Below are positions 8,242-16,373 of a stretch of 64,000 nt of DNA, one piece after another. Position 1 is the first letter of the stretch, and the number at the start of each line of letters is the position of its first letter. The translations under genes and the position numbers were made by a program. The notes beneath the pieces were generated by a model. That model ran no database searches. It worked only from the letters and a program-made list of their open reading frames with translations, and was not told the DNA's origin. Origin of the DNA: Streptomyces fructofermentans (GTDB lineage Bacteria; Actinomycetota; Actinomycetes; Streptomycetales; Streptomycetaceae); assembly GCF_014651055.1 (NCBI RefSeq), contig NZ_BMWD01000023.1:62001-126000 (forward strand), written 5' to 3'.

Positions 8242-11010
8242 TCAGATGTCGGACAGCGCGGCGCGGAGCTTGTTGCGCGACTTGACGTCGAGCTTGGTGA
8301 ACACCTTGCTCAGGTGCCACTCGACGGTGCGAGGGCTGATGAACAGCGCGGCACCGATCTCGGAGTTCGTCATGCCGTCGACGGCCAGCCGGGCCACCTG
8401 CTCCTCCTGGGCCGTGAGGGCCTCGCGCACGCCACCGGCGTCGACGGGAAGGGGCCGCAGGGTCTCGCCGGTTGCCAGCAGTTCGCGCCGGGCACGCTCG
8501 GCGAAGGCGGCCGCGCCGAACCCCTGGAGCATCCCGTGGGCGGTGCGCAGGTGCTCGCGCGCCTCGACGCGCCGGTTCTCCCGGCGAAGCCACTCGCCGT
8601 ACAACAGGTGCGTGCGGGCGAGTTGGACCGCTATCCGGCTGCGACCCAGGCGCTCGACGGCCTCCCGGTACAGCCGGTCGGCGGATGGGCCGTCGCACAG
8701 CAGCGCCCGCGACCGGGCCAGCACGCCGAGCGCCCAGTCCGTACCGCTCGCATCGGCCCGTTCCTCCAGCCGGCGCAGCGCCGCCGAAGCCGCCTCGGGG
8801 ACACCGCTGCGGGCCGCCGACTCCACGGCCTCGGCAAGAGCGAACCCGACGACCGACGTGTCCTCGTACTCCATGGCCTGCTCACCGTGCGTCAGAGCGT
8901 CCTGGTAGCGGCCGAGACCGTTGTACAGGACCGCGAGCAAGTAGTGCCCGAGACCGATGGCCCGCCCCTCGCCCCACGAACTCGCCTCACCGATACCACT
9001 GCGGATCACCGACTCCGCCCGGGCATCACCGCTCCAGGCCATGAGCAGCATCGCCGGATACGACATCGGCGAGTGGCCGGTCACCTCCACGATCGAATCG
9101 GCCTCACCGATGAGCATCGCCGCCAGGCCGAACTCACCGGCGTGCACGCACATGGCGGCCCGGTAACCGAGGGCCAGAGGAAGGAAGTTGAGGGCTCCAC
9201 TCTCGCGGGCCGAACGCACTGCCCGCGTGGTCAGCTCGTGCCACGCCTCGTCGTCCCACATGTCGCCGGCGGCCAGCCACGTCAGCCACAGCCAGCGCAT
9301 GGCATCCTCGCCGCCGTCCTCGGCGGCCCCCTTGAAAGCCTCCAGCGCGGCTCTCAACAGCGGGGCCCCTTCGACGGTGCCGTCGGCGAACCAGGCCACC
9401 AGAGCGTCGAGAAGAAGGTCCGAGGGCCGTGGAGGCCACGTTGCGGGCGGTGCCGTACGGGCGGCTTCGGCGACGTCCCGCACATCGGCATGGTCCGGCA
9501 GCCGCCCGGCGAAGACCGCCGATCCGATGGCGTCGAGATAGGCCTCACGGGCCTGTGCCGCATCGACTCCCGCCAGCCGGCCGGCCGCGTCGAGCAGCAG
9601 AGGAAGCGCCTCCCCGCCGCGCCTGCGCGCGAAGACGATCTGGGCACGGAGCCAGCTCTGCCGAGCATGCTGCGCCTCGTCCAGCCGGCCCAGCTGCGCG
9701 GCGGCGAGAAGTTCGAGCGCCGCGTCCGGGGAGCCCGAGGCGAACGTGGCCTGCGCGGCGGCCGCGGCCCGTGTCGCGCGCCGCCCGGAATCGGGCGTCA
9801 GCTCGGTCGCGCGTCGCAGGAACGCGGCCGCCGCCGCGACCCCGCCGCGGGCCTGGGCCCGGCCCGCGGACCGCTCCAACTCCTCTGCCAGCGCCTCGTC
9901 CGGATCGACCGCCGCGTGCGCGCGGTGCCAGGCCTGACGGTCGGAGTCGAAGACGGAGTCGGTCGCCTCCGCCAGCGCACGGTGCACATCCCGGCGCACC
10001 GTCGGGTCGGCCCCGCGGTAGGCCGCCGAGCGCACCAGCGGATGGCGGAACCGCACTCGCGCACCGAAGTCGATCAGACCCGTCGCCTCGACCGCCGCCG
10101 CGGCGTCCGGAGCGATGTCGAGCCGCTCGGCCACCCGCCGCAGCAACGGCGCGTCGCCCACCGGCTCCGCGGCCGCCGCCAGCAGAAGCCGCTGAGCCGC
10201 CGCCGGAAGCAGCTCGATGCGCCGCAGATAGCTCTCCTCGATCTGGCTCGCGAGAGGCCGCGCGTCCGGACGCCCGAATCCGCCGGCCAGGTCCGCCGCG
10301 CTCAGCCCCCGCGTCAGCTCCAGCAGGGCCAGCGGATTGCCCCGGGTCTCGGACACGATGCGGTCCCGGACATGCTCGTCCAGCCGCCCCGGCACCACCG
10401 ACTCGAGCAGGATCCGCGCATCGTCGTCGTGCAACCCGCGGACCACGATCTCGCCCAGTCCGCCGAACTGGTCCCCGGCTCCGACGGACGTCGTCGTACG
10501 CACCGCGAACACCAACGCCACCCGCTCCGCCAGCAGCCGGCGGGCGACGAAGGCCAACGTCTGCGCGGAGACCTGGTCGAGCCACTGGGCGTCGTCCACG
10601 ACGCATACGATCGGCTGCTCCTCGGCCGCTTCCGCCAGCAGGCTGAGCACCGCCAGCCCGACGAGGAAGCGATCCGGCGCGCTCCCGGCGCTCAGACCGA
10701 ACGCGACGGACAGCGCGTCACGCTGGGGCCCGGGAATGCGGTCGAGGTTGCCCATCAGGGGCACGCACAACTGGTGAAGTCCGGCGAACGCCAGCTCCAT
10801 CTCCGACTCGACGCCGACAGCCCGCAGGACCTGACAGCCTCCGGAGCCCTCCACCAGAAACTCCAGCAGGGCCGACTTGCCGACACCGGCCTCACCGCGC
10901 AGTACGAGCACCTGTCCCCGGCCCGCGCGCGCGTGGGCGACCACCTGGTCCAGCGCCTCACACTCGCCACGCCGGCCGCGCAGCCTGCGCCGAGGAGCGC
11001 TGCTCGCCAT
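8242..11010 (-). CDS. LAL-type LuxR-family transcriptional regulator, 922 aa
   Basis: The second tandem LAL. Walker A is GEAGVGKS at 39-46, followed by SEMELAFAGLHQLCVP and the Walker B region VCVVDDAQWLD. The middle 500 residues are alanine-rich helical repeats. The C-terminal LuxR HTH starts at ALTAQEEQVARLAVDGMTN and continues ISPRTVEWHLSKVFTKLD. All key ATPase and HTH positions are present, so the gene looks functional. The start ATG at 11010 directly precedes the conserved N-terminal RGRRGECEALD. Closest relatives inside the window are the LALs at 32.5 kb and 39.9 kb. The target genes are unknown; the upstream MarR gene is separated by about 245 bases. Confidence 0.93.
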   Translation of the reverse strand: MASSAPRRRLRGRRGECEALDQVVAHARAGRGQVLVLRGEAGVGKSALLEFLVEGSGGCQVLRAVGVESEMELAFAGLHQLCVPLMGNLDRIPGPQRDALSVAFGLSAGSAPDRFLVGLAVLSLLAEAAEEQPIVCVVDDAQWLDQVSAQTLAFVARRLLAERVALVFAVRTTTSVGAGDQFGGLGEIVVRGLHDDDARILLESVVPGRLDEHVRDRIVSETRGNPLALLELTRGLSAADLAGGFGRPDARPLASQIEESYLRRIELLPAAAQRLLLAAAAEPVGDAPLLRRVAERLDIAPDAAAAVEATGLIDFGARVRFRHPLVRSAAYRGADPTVRRDVHRALAEATDSVFDSDRQAWHRAHAAVDPDEALAEELERSAGRAQARGGVAAAAAFLRRATELTPDSGRRATRAAAAAQATFASGSPDAALELLAAAQLGRLDEAQHARQSWLRAQIVFARRRGGEALPLLLDAAGRLAGVDAAQAREAYLDAIGSAVFAGRLPDHADVRDVAEAARTAPPATWPPRPSDLLLDALVAWFADGTVEGAPLLRAALEAFKGAAEDGGEDAMRWLWLTWLAAGDMWDDEAWHELTTRAVRSARESGALNFLPLALGYRAAMCVHAGEFGLAAMLIGEADSIVEVTGHSPMSYPAMLLMAWSGDARAESVIRSGIGEASSWGEGRAIGLGHYLLAVLYNGLGRYQDALTHGEQAMEYEDTSVVGFALAEAVESAARSGVPEAASAALRRLEERADASGTDWALGVLARSRALLCDGPSADRLYREAVERLGRSRIAVQLARTHLLYGEWLRRENRRVEAREHLRTAHGMLQGFGAAAFAERARRELLATGETLRPLPVDAGGVREALTAQEEQVARLAVDGMTNSEIGAALFISPRTVEWHLSKVFTKLDVKSRNKLRAALSDI

Positions 11011-11255
11011 CCGCCACCGCCATGCCGTTCAAGGTGCAGACCCTGATCGACTCGGGCCGCCCTCATCATGCATCAATATGCGTGGAGTGGACAAATAATT
11101 CCAGGCCAGGGGGCAGTGGCCGCTTGGTCGGCGGCGCCTCAGGGCCGCGTACGCGTGAGGGCGGGCCGGGGGCCGGACCGATGCCGCTCAGGTACCGCAG
11201 GCCGCCGCGGCACTCGACCTCCGGACGGGAGCATGACCGGCCGGACAGGGCCCGC

Positions 11256-11702
11256 CTATCTGCCTTCGCCGTCGCTTCGCAGGTAGCGGAGCAGGTCCCG
11301 GTCGGCGCCCTCGGCGGTGAGGGTCTCGACCGCGTGTCGGACGGCTTCGTGGATCAGCGAGGCCCCTCTGTGCAGCGCCTCCCGTGCCAGGGGAGTGAGG
11401 TGCACGTCGACACTGCGCCGGTCATGGGCCGCGGTCGACGTGGTGATCAGCGCACGGCTCTCCAGCCGGGCCACCAGCCGGCTCGTGGCCGACTGGCTGA
11501 GCCCGACCTCGGCGGCCAGGTCCTGCAGATACAGCCAGCCGTGCGCGGTGGCCGTGCCCTCCTGCAGCACCGTCAACGCCTGGAACTCGCGAAGGCTCAG
11601 CCCGAGGTCGTCATGGAGCCGCCGCGCCATCACGTTCTCGATCCGGCCGTGGAGGTGGTGCAGCGCCTTCCAGCGCGTGATCAATGCCGGGCCCTGGTTC
11701 AT
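11256..11702 (-). CDS. MarR-family transcriptional regulator, 148 aa
   Basis: A winged-helix regulator of the MarR family. The DNA-binding part is LQDLAAEVGLSQSATSRLVARLESRALI (residues about 65-92), followed by the wing HDRRSVDVHLTPLAREAL. The N-terminal helix IENVMARRLHDDLGLSLREFQALTVL is also typical. The ATG at 11702 has GAGGA eight bases upstream. Its start overlaps (ATGA) the stop of a short upstream frame that encodes the N-terminus of an NADH-dehydrogenase-like flavoprotein, so the two are translationally coupled as they stand. MarR proteins usually respond to small aromatic or oxidising compounds; the ligand here is unknown. Confidence 0.9.
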   Translation of the reverse strand: MNQGPALITRWKALHHLHGRIENVMARRLHDDLGLSLREFQALTVLQEGTATAHGWLYLQDLAAEVGLSQSATSRLVARLESRALITTSTAAHDRRSVDVHLTPLAREALHRGASLIHEAVRHAVETLTAEGADRDLLRYLRSDGEGR

Positions 11703-11857
11703 CGTCGTTCCTCGCTCCACTGGGCCGGCGCAGCGGCGAACCACGCGGGCACGGCCCCCCGTGCCCTGCCGCGGCGCAGCTCCTCCAGGCCCCACGCGGC
11801 GCTCCCCGCGGTGTGGAAGCCCGCGTAACCACCACCCACGACCAGGATCTCCCGCAC
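11699..11857 (-). pseudogene. stump of a type II NADH dehydrogenase-like gene (52 codons)
   Basis: From a GTG at 11857 with AGAGGA upstream, the frame reads VREILVVGGGYAGFHTA, the start of an FAD/NAD(P) dinucleotide-binding fold (GxGxxA/G, here GGGYAGF). This closely resembles the first residues of NDH-2-type oxidoreductases, continuing in degraded form as AWGLEELRRGRARGAV. The rest of the flavoprotein (normally 400 or more residues) is missing. The frame runs on into unrelated residues and stops exactly over the MarR start codon. Either it is a deletion remnant of a gene once co-transcribed with marR, or the short frame has been kept as a coupling leader. Confidence 0.6.
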
Positions 11858-12228
11858 GACGTCCTCTGTTCTCTTGGCTTCGCACTCAGGACCGGACAGC
11901 CGCCGCAGTTGTGACACCGACCCATGAGCCGCCGAGCGGTTCCTCGACGCGTGGGCGTGCGGGATCGCCGGCCCGCGAGTGCTCCAACTGCCGCCAGGGC
12001 GGAGTGCTTTCCGCGAAGGGCCGCGTGGTGCGGCCGACCGGTCGGGCACCAGGCCATGCCCGGTGCCACCTGACGCTTTCCGTGCAGACCGGAGAGCGGC
12101 AGAACACTGTCACGGTGATCACGGTCCCTCGGCGGGCCGAACGCCTCGCGAGGACCCCTGACACCCTCCGTTCGACCCGACCCGACCCGACCCGCCTCGG
12201 TCGGAGCTGGGCGGCCGCCTCCGAGGCG
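11858..12228. other. 371-base stretch without a supported gene
   Basis: It lies between the flavoprotein stump and the S66 peptidase gene (both minus strand). Only GC-bias frames are seen. A short simple repeat, ACCCG repeated about three times, lies near 12176-12195. Confidence 0.45.
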
Positions 12229-13257
12229 TCAGTCCAAGGTCTGCGTCAGTTCGCTCCGGCCCGGTGTGTGAACGATACGGCCGTACCCTCCGTTGACGAT
12301 CGGCATGTAGGGCGGCACGTGACCGCACTCGATGTCGGCGATGATCGGCACGTTGAGAGAACCAAGTGCGTCGAGGACGGCCTCGTGCTGACTGAGGGAA
12401 CGGTTGTCGGGTGCGCTGGTCCGGCCGACGAGAACCGCGTTCGCCTGATCGAAGAACCCGGCGAGCCTCATGCCATGGAGGTTCCGGCAGATGGTGAAAG
12501 CATTGTCGTCGGCTGCCTCCACATACACGAGGAGCCCATCCGGTGACTCGTTGCGAGCGAAGGCCGAGACGTCGAGGTAGGCCGTCCCCGCGAGGTTGCA
12601 CAGAGTTTCGATGCAGCCGCCGATCAGCCGTCCCTCGGCCTCCACGTCACCGCTCCCGTCGAGCCGGGTCCAGGCGCCCACGGAGTCGAGCGTGTACTCG
12701 CGTATGCCGGGGAATGCGGCGAAGTCGTCAAAACCGATGGCCCGATGGCGACCGGGCGGGGTCTGGGTGAACTGGTGCCCCCGCGGCGCTGCGACGATGT
12801 CGAGCCACGAGCGCAGTCCTTCGGGCACGCGGTAGGGCGTGTCCATCAGGTTGTTGCCGTGGACTGTCGCCGTCCCGGTGAGCAGAGTCATCGGCGTGAT
12901 CAGGGTCGACATGTCGGAGAATCCGACGAGCCAGGTGGGCTCTGCCTCCCGCAGCCTGTCCCAGTCGAGCAGCGGTAGCAGGTCGATCGCGGTCTCTCCG
13001 CCCCACGGCGGCACGATGGCCTTGATGGTGGAGTCGGTCAGCATCGACATCAGTTCGCTCGCGCGGTCAGCGGCCGAAGCGCTGACGTGCCCGGAGCCGT
13101 CCAAGCACCGGCCGATGACGACTTCGTACCCGCAGTCCTGGACGTCACGAACGGCGACATCGAGGCGCTCACGCAGTTCCTTCGCGACCCCGCTCGATGG
13201 AGAGGTGACACCGACACGGTCACCGGGACGCAGGGGGGACGGGTATCGAACAGCCAT
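12229..13257 (-). CDS. LD-carboxypeptidase / MccF-like serine peptidase (family S66)
   Basis: A 342-aa cytoplasmic S66 peptidase. The family contains LD-carboxypeptidases that trim recycled murein tetrapeptides, and MccF-type proteins that cleave microcin C-like peptidyl nucleotides and so give self-immunity. The nucleophile is in LVGFSDMSTLI; the Glu of the triad fits GGCIETL; the His fits ADIECGHVPPYMPI. The N-terminal PLRPGDRVGVTSPSSG is the family start, so I use the ATG at 13257 rather than the upstream in-frame one. The sequence around the nucleophile and the length favour the MccF/S66 long form. No biosynthetic genes for a peptide-nucleotide are nearby, so housekeeping peptide turnover is equally possible. 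Confidence 0.88.
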   Translation of the reverse strand: MAVRYPSPLRPGDRVGVTSPSSGVAKELRERLDVAVRDVQDCGYEVVIGRCLDGSGHVSASAADRASELMSMLTDSTIKAIVPPWGGETAIDLLPLLDWDRLREAEPTWLVGFSDMSTLITPMTLLTGTATVHGNNLMDTPYRVPEGLRSWLDIVAAPRGHQFTQTPPGRHRAIGFDDFAAFPGIREYTLDSVGAWTRLDGSGDVEAEGRLIGGCIETLCNLAGTAYLDVSAFARNESPDGLLVYVEAADDNAFTICRNLHGMRLAGFFDQANAVLVGRTSAPDNRSLSQHEAVLDALGSLNVPIIADIECGHVPPYMPIVNGGYGRIVHTPGRSELTQTLD

Positions 13258-13354
13258 GCGCTGGATCCTGGCACAGCGCCGTACCCGGAGGACACCGAGT
13301 TCCATGCGCTCCAAACGGCCCGGACGCCGGGTCACCAGGTTCAGAAGGACCCAG

Positions 13355-14119
13355 TCAGGCCTCCTGACGCAGCGTCACTGCCAGGACGGCTGGATCATGG
13401 TGTGCGGACGACACGGTGAAGCCGTGCCGCCGTAGGTCGGCAGTGAGGTCCGAGCGCGTGGCGGGCCACATCCAGAACGTCTCGGTGTGCTGTCTCAGCA
13501 GCCCCTGCGTTCCACGTACCCAGTACTCGACGCGGGTACGGATGCGGGGCCCGGCCGCGGACATCACCATGCGGCCGCCGTACTCGTGCCGCCCCATCCG
13601 CTGCACCGGGAACACGCGATGGCGGTCCTCGACGGGCAGTCGGGCCGGGGGCAGTTGGAGCAGCAGCGTGCCGCCGGGGACGAGAGCGTCGCCGGCGGCC
13701 GCCCAGAGCGCTCGGCGGGCGGCGGGGGACAGGCACGCGACGGTGTTGTGGCAGACGACCAGGTCCGCGACGTCGTGCAGGGCCGCCTCGCCGAGCGTGT
13801 GCGGGTGTACCGACACGCGCGCGCGTTGCGTCGAGGGCAGAGCGGCGAGGCGGGTCATCAGTGCGGCGCGCATGGCGCGAGCGGGCTCGACGGCGTGCAC
13901 GCCGACCTCGGAACGGGCCAGGCTCATCAAGGTCACCCGTCCTGTTCCGGCACCGACGTCCACCACGCCCAGACGTGCCTTCGCCACGGCGGGTCCGTAG
14001 AGGTGCCGGACACGCCTGGCGTCGTCCTGGGCCTGCAGGACGTCGTAGAACTCGGCGCTGACCGCATAGGAATCGGGCGGCGTGAGGGTGTCCGGTGGCT
14101 CGACAATGACGGAGTGCAT
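13355..14119 (-). CDS. class I SAM-dependent methyltransferase, 254 aa
   Basis: Motif I GVVDVGAGTGRVTL (about residue 52) and the post-I acidic region VHAVEPARAM mark a Rossmann-type SAM methyltransferase. The segment DVADLVVCHNTVACL fits motif II, and GDALVPGGTLLLQLPP motif III. The C-terminal part (VFPVQRMGRHEYGGRMVMS) is beta-rich and probably shapes the substrate site. The substrate is unknown. The start at 14119 (MHSVIVEPPD) is chosen because coding character weakens upstream. It lies 97 bases upstream of the S66 peptidase gene in the same direction and may be co-transcribed with it. Confidence 0.8.
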   Translation of the reverse strand: MHSVIVEPPDTLTPPDSYAVSAEFYDVLQAQDDARRVRHLYGPAVAKARLGVVDVGAGTGRVTLMSLARSEVGVHAVEPARAMRAALMTRLAALPSTQRARVSVHPHTLGEAALHDVADLVVCHNTVACLSPAARRALWAAAGDALVPGGTLLLQLPPARLPVEDRHRVFPVQRMGRHEYGGRMVMSAAGPRIRTRVEYWVRGTQGLLRQHTETFWMWPATRSDLTADLRRHGFTVSSAHHDPAVLAVTLRQEA

Positions 14120-14720
14120 GTCCAGCAGGACTGACGGCGCGCCGTACCTGTGACACCACCGGACGCCGGCCGACCGTTCGCCGTCCGCTCGCCGGGCGAG
14201 GGCGAGGCGAGCAGGCGGGACCGGTGAGCTTCTGCCCGGGGCCGCACGCCCGGCCCGGACGCCCAGGTCGCGGCATCGGCGCCCGGGCCCGGAGCGGGCC
14301 CAGGACGTGCCCGGCCGCACGGCACACGTCACGTTCCCCCCGCCCGCTCGGTCTCCGGACCGGGGCGCACTCGCTGCCGGTGGGCATCCGTCGGATACGC
14401 GCCGAGGCGAACCCTCGGGCAGCCCGGACGACATGAGCCCACTCCACCGCGGCAGCAGCACGACCCTTCCGCCGAGGACGCGAGCCGTGGCCGCCTCCAG
14501 AGTTTCCGCTCTCCATGGGGTGTCACCTTTCCACCCGCTCTCCAGTCATACAGGGAGAAAGCGGTGAAAGGGGCCGCCGTACCAGGCGCCCAGGACCCAG
14601 GCCGCGCCCGATGCACCTCGAAGACCCGCTCCCGTCATGGACACCCGGACCGGCGATGAAGCCCCTCACACGCCCTCACGGGGCAACGCCCCAACTGTCA
14701 TACCTCGAAAGGCACTTCTG
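14120..14720. other. 601-base intergenic stretch, divergent promoters expected
   Basis: The stretch separates the minus-strand methyltransferase from the plus-strand exported hydrolase. No frame in it shows a domain or a convincing start. It must hold both promoters; I cannot pick them out with confidence. Confidence 0.5.
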
Positions 14721-15563
14721 ATGAACCTTCCGTCCCTCACCCGCCGTACCAGGACTTCGCTCACCGTCCTGGCCGGGGCCGGCATCGCCGCAGCCCTCAC
14801 CGCCACGGCGATCGCGCCCGCGGCCGCGCACAAGGACACCGCCGCTCAGCGGCCCAAGCCGACGGTGGTGCTGGTCCACGGCGCGTTCGCCGACTCCACC
14901 AGCTGGAACGGCGTCATCGACGAGCTCCGGCACGACGGATATCCCGTCGTCGCGGTCGCCAACCCCCTGCGGTCCCTGAGCGGGGACTCCGCCTACCTCA
15001 AGGACGTTCTGGCGGGCATCGACGGCCCCGTGGTGCTCGCCGGCCACTCCTACGGCGGCTCTGTCATCAGCAACGCCGCCACCGGCAACAAGAACGTCAA
15101 GGCGCTGGTGTACCTCGCCGCCTTCCTGCCCGAGAAGGGCGAGAGCGCGGTCGACCTGTCGGGCAAGTTCCCCGGCAGCACCCTCGGCGACGCGCTGCGC
15201 CCCGTGCCGTTCACCAACCCCGACGGCTCGCAGGGCACCGACCTCTACATCCAGAACGACAAGTTCCGGCACCAGTTCGCCGCCGACGTCTCCCGTGACC
15301 GGAGCGGCCTGATGGCTGTCACCCAGCGACCGGTGACCAACGCCGCCCTGGCCGAGGGCGCGGCCGAGCCCGCCTGGAAGACGATTCCGTCCTGGGTGCT
15401 GATCGCCACACAGGACCTCAACATCCCGCCGAAGGCGCAGCAGTTCATGGCCCAGCGGGCGGGCGCGCACACCACGAAGGTCCGTGCGTCCCACGCCGTG
15501 AGCGTCTCGCAGCCCGGGAAGGTCACCGACGTCATCGAGGACGCCGCCCACTCGGTGCGATGA
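14721..15563 (+). CDS. secreted alpha/beta hydrolase, 280 aa
   Basis: The first 41 residues are a signal peptide (RRTRTSLTVLAGAGIAAAL, then AIAPAAAHK) with a twin Arg before the hydrophobic core, so Sec or Tat export is possible. The mature part is an alpha/beta hydrolase of the small esterase/MES-like type: oxyanion HGAF, nucleophile elbow GHSYGG, an acid likely in IATQDLNIP, and catalytic His in ASHAV. It is about two-thirds identical by eye to the cytoplasmic hydrolase at 27130-27849. The ATG follows GAAAGG by eight bases; an in-frame ATG at 14637 would bury the signal peptide. The substrate is unknown, probably a lactone or carboxyl ester. Confidence 0.9.
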   Translation: MNLPSLTRRTRTSLTVLAGAGIAAALTATAIAPAAAHKDTAAQRPKPTVVLVHGAFADSTSWNGVIDELRHDGYPVVAVANPLRSLSGDSAYLKDVLAGIDGPVVLAGHSYGGSVISNAATGNKNVKALVYLAAFLPEKGESAVDLSGKFPGSTLGDALRPVPFTNPDGSQGTDLYIQNDKFRHQFAADVSRDRSGLMAVTQRPVTNAALAEGAAEPAWKTIPSWVLIATQDLNIPPKAQQFMAQRAGAHTTKVRASHAVSVSQPGKVTDVIEDAAHSVR

Positions 15564-15569
15564 CATCGA

Positions 15570-15606
15570 GGGGGTCCCGGGAGCGTACGCCCGCCCCGGG
15601 ACCCCC
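15570..15606 (+). terminator. perfect 12-bp hairpin terminator
   Basis: GGGGGTCCCGGG at 15570-15581 pairs perfectly with CCCGGGACCCCC at 15595-15606 across a 13-base loop, seven bases after the stop codon of the secreted hydrolase gene. Confidence 0.85.
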
Positions 15607-15683
15607 TGCGCACACAGCGGTCGGTCGGGGCGGGCCGGGAGAAGTCAGCCCGTGCGCCGTAGGCCCGCTTGCGGGGCCGTCGA

Positions 15684-15977
15684 TCACGGCCAGGGGACGA
15701 GGTTCGGGCGGCCGAGGGCATCGCGCGATATCTGCTGCACCTCGATGAGTTCGGTTCGGACCAGCGGCTCCTGGTGGGCCGGCCGGTCCTGCTCACCGCT
15801 CGCCCGCTCCAGGGCGACCCGTACCGCGTGGGGCCGGTCCTTCGCCTCGTGCACGACGTAGTACCTCCGCACCACATCGGCGGCGGACCTGAACGGCAGC
15901 CCGATCAGCCACGGGGTACGTGCGGGTGCCATCGGTCGGACGGAGGTCCCGGGCGCATGAGCTGTGATCATCGGCAT
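15684..15977 (-). CDS. hypothetical protein, 97 aa
   Basis: I recognise no family. The product begins MPMITAHAPGTSV, and its central part (PWLIGLPFRSAADVVRRYYVVHEAKDR) and the following VRVALERASGE have coding character. It is soluble and rich in Arg. An alternative start is the ATG at 15971 (MITAHAPG). A GAAGAAG lies upstream of 15977. Monocistronic, convergent with the secreted hydrolase gene. Confidence 0.5.
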   Translation of the reverse strand: MPMITAHAPGTSVRPMAPARTPWLIGLPFRSAADVVRRYYVVHEAKDRPHAVRVALERASGEQDRPAHQEPLVRTELIEVQQISRDALGRPNLVPWP

Positions 15978-16373
15978 GGTGTCTTGTCTTCTTCCCGGCT
16001 CGGCCGGCGTCGGTGACCTGGCCTGTTCCGATCTGGGGGAGGGGCTCGCGCTCCTTCGTGCTCTCCCTGACTGGACAGGACACGACCCCGCTGTGTGACA
16101 GGCCACACGAGGCGCGAGCCCGGGCCTGCCCGCCCCGACCCGCTGATGTCGTGGCCGTCTGCCCAGCTCAGGCGGGGTGGACGGACGGACCGTGACACCC
16201 GCCCGTCCCGCCTGGTTCCGTGCCGATGTCACGCTCCGCACACGCGGGCGTGCACCGTGCCCCCGGCCGTCAGGCCGCGGTGCCGTCCCATCGCCGTGTT
16301 GCCCCAGAGGGGGCCGGGCCACCTCTCGGAAAGGGCGCCGGCCACACCCGTCCGCCACACGAAAGCCCCGACA
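15978..16373. other. 396-base divergent intergenic stretch
   Basis: It lies between the 97-aa hypothetical (minus) and the SpoIIE phosphatase (plus). No domain-bearing frame is seen. Both promoters should lie here. Confidence 0.45.

Noticed and set aside
8018..8698. N-terminal extension of the first LAL gene to a start at 8698
   Set aside because: The extra 227 residues run through the 3' end of the second LAL gene in another frame, are Arg/Pro-rich and lack family similarity.
6170..8908. Long open frame of about 912 codons on the plus strand across the first LAL gene
   Set aside because: It is antisense to a gene with clear ATPase and HTH domains, has no domain of its own and reflects GC bias at the third codon position. 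The same applies to long frames at 8137-11046, 28338-30032 and 33639-35603.
14329..14616. Several overlapping minus-strand frames upstream of the methyltransferase
   Set aside because: Arg-rich, no domain, and inconsistent with the methyltransferase domain border.
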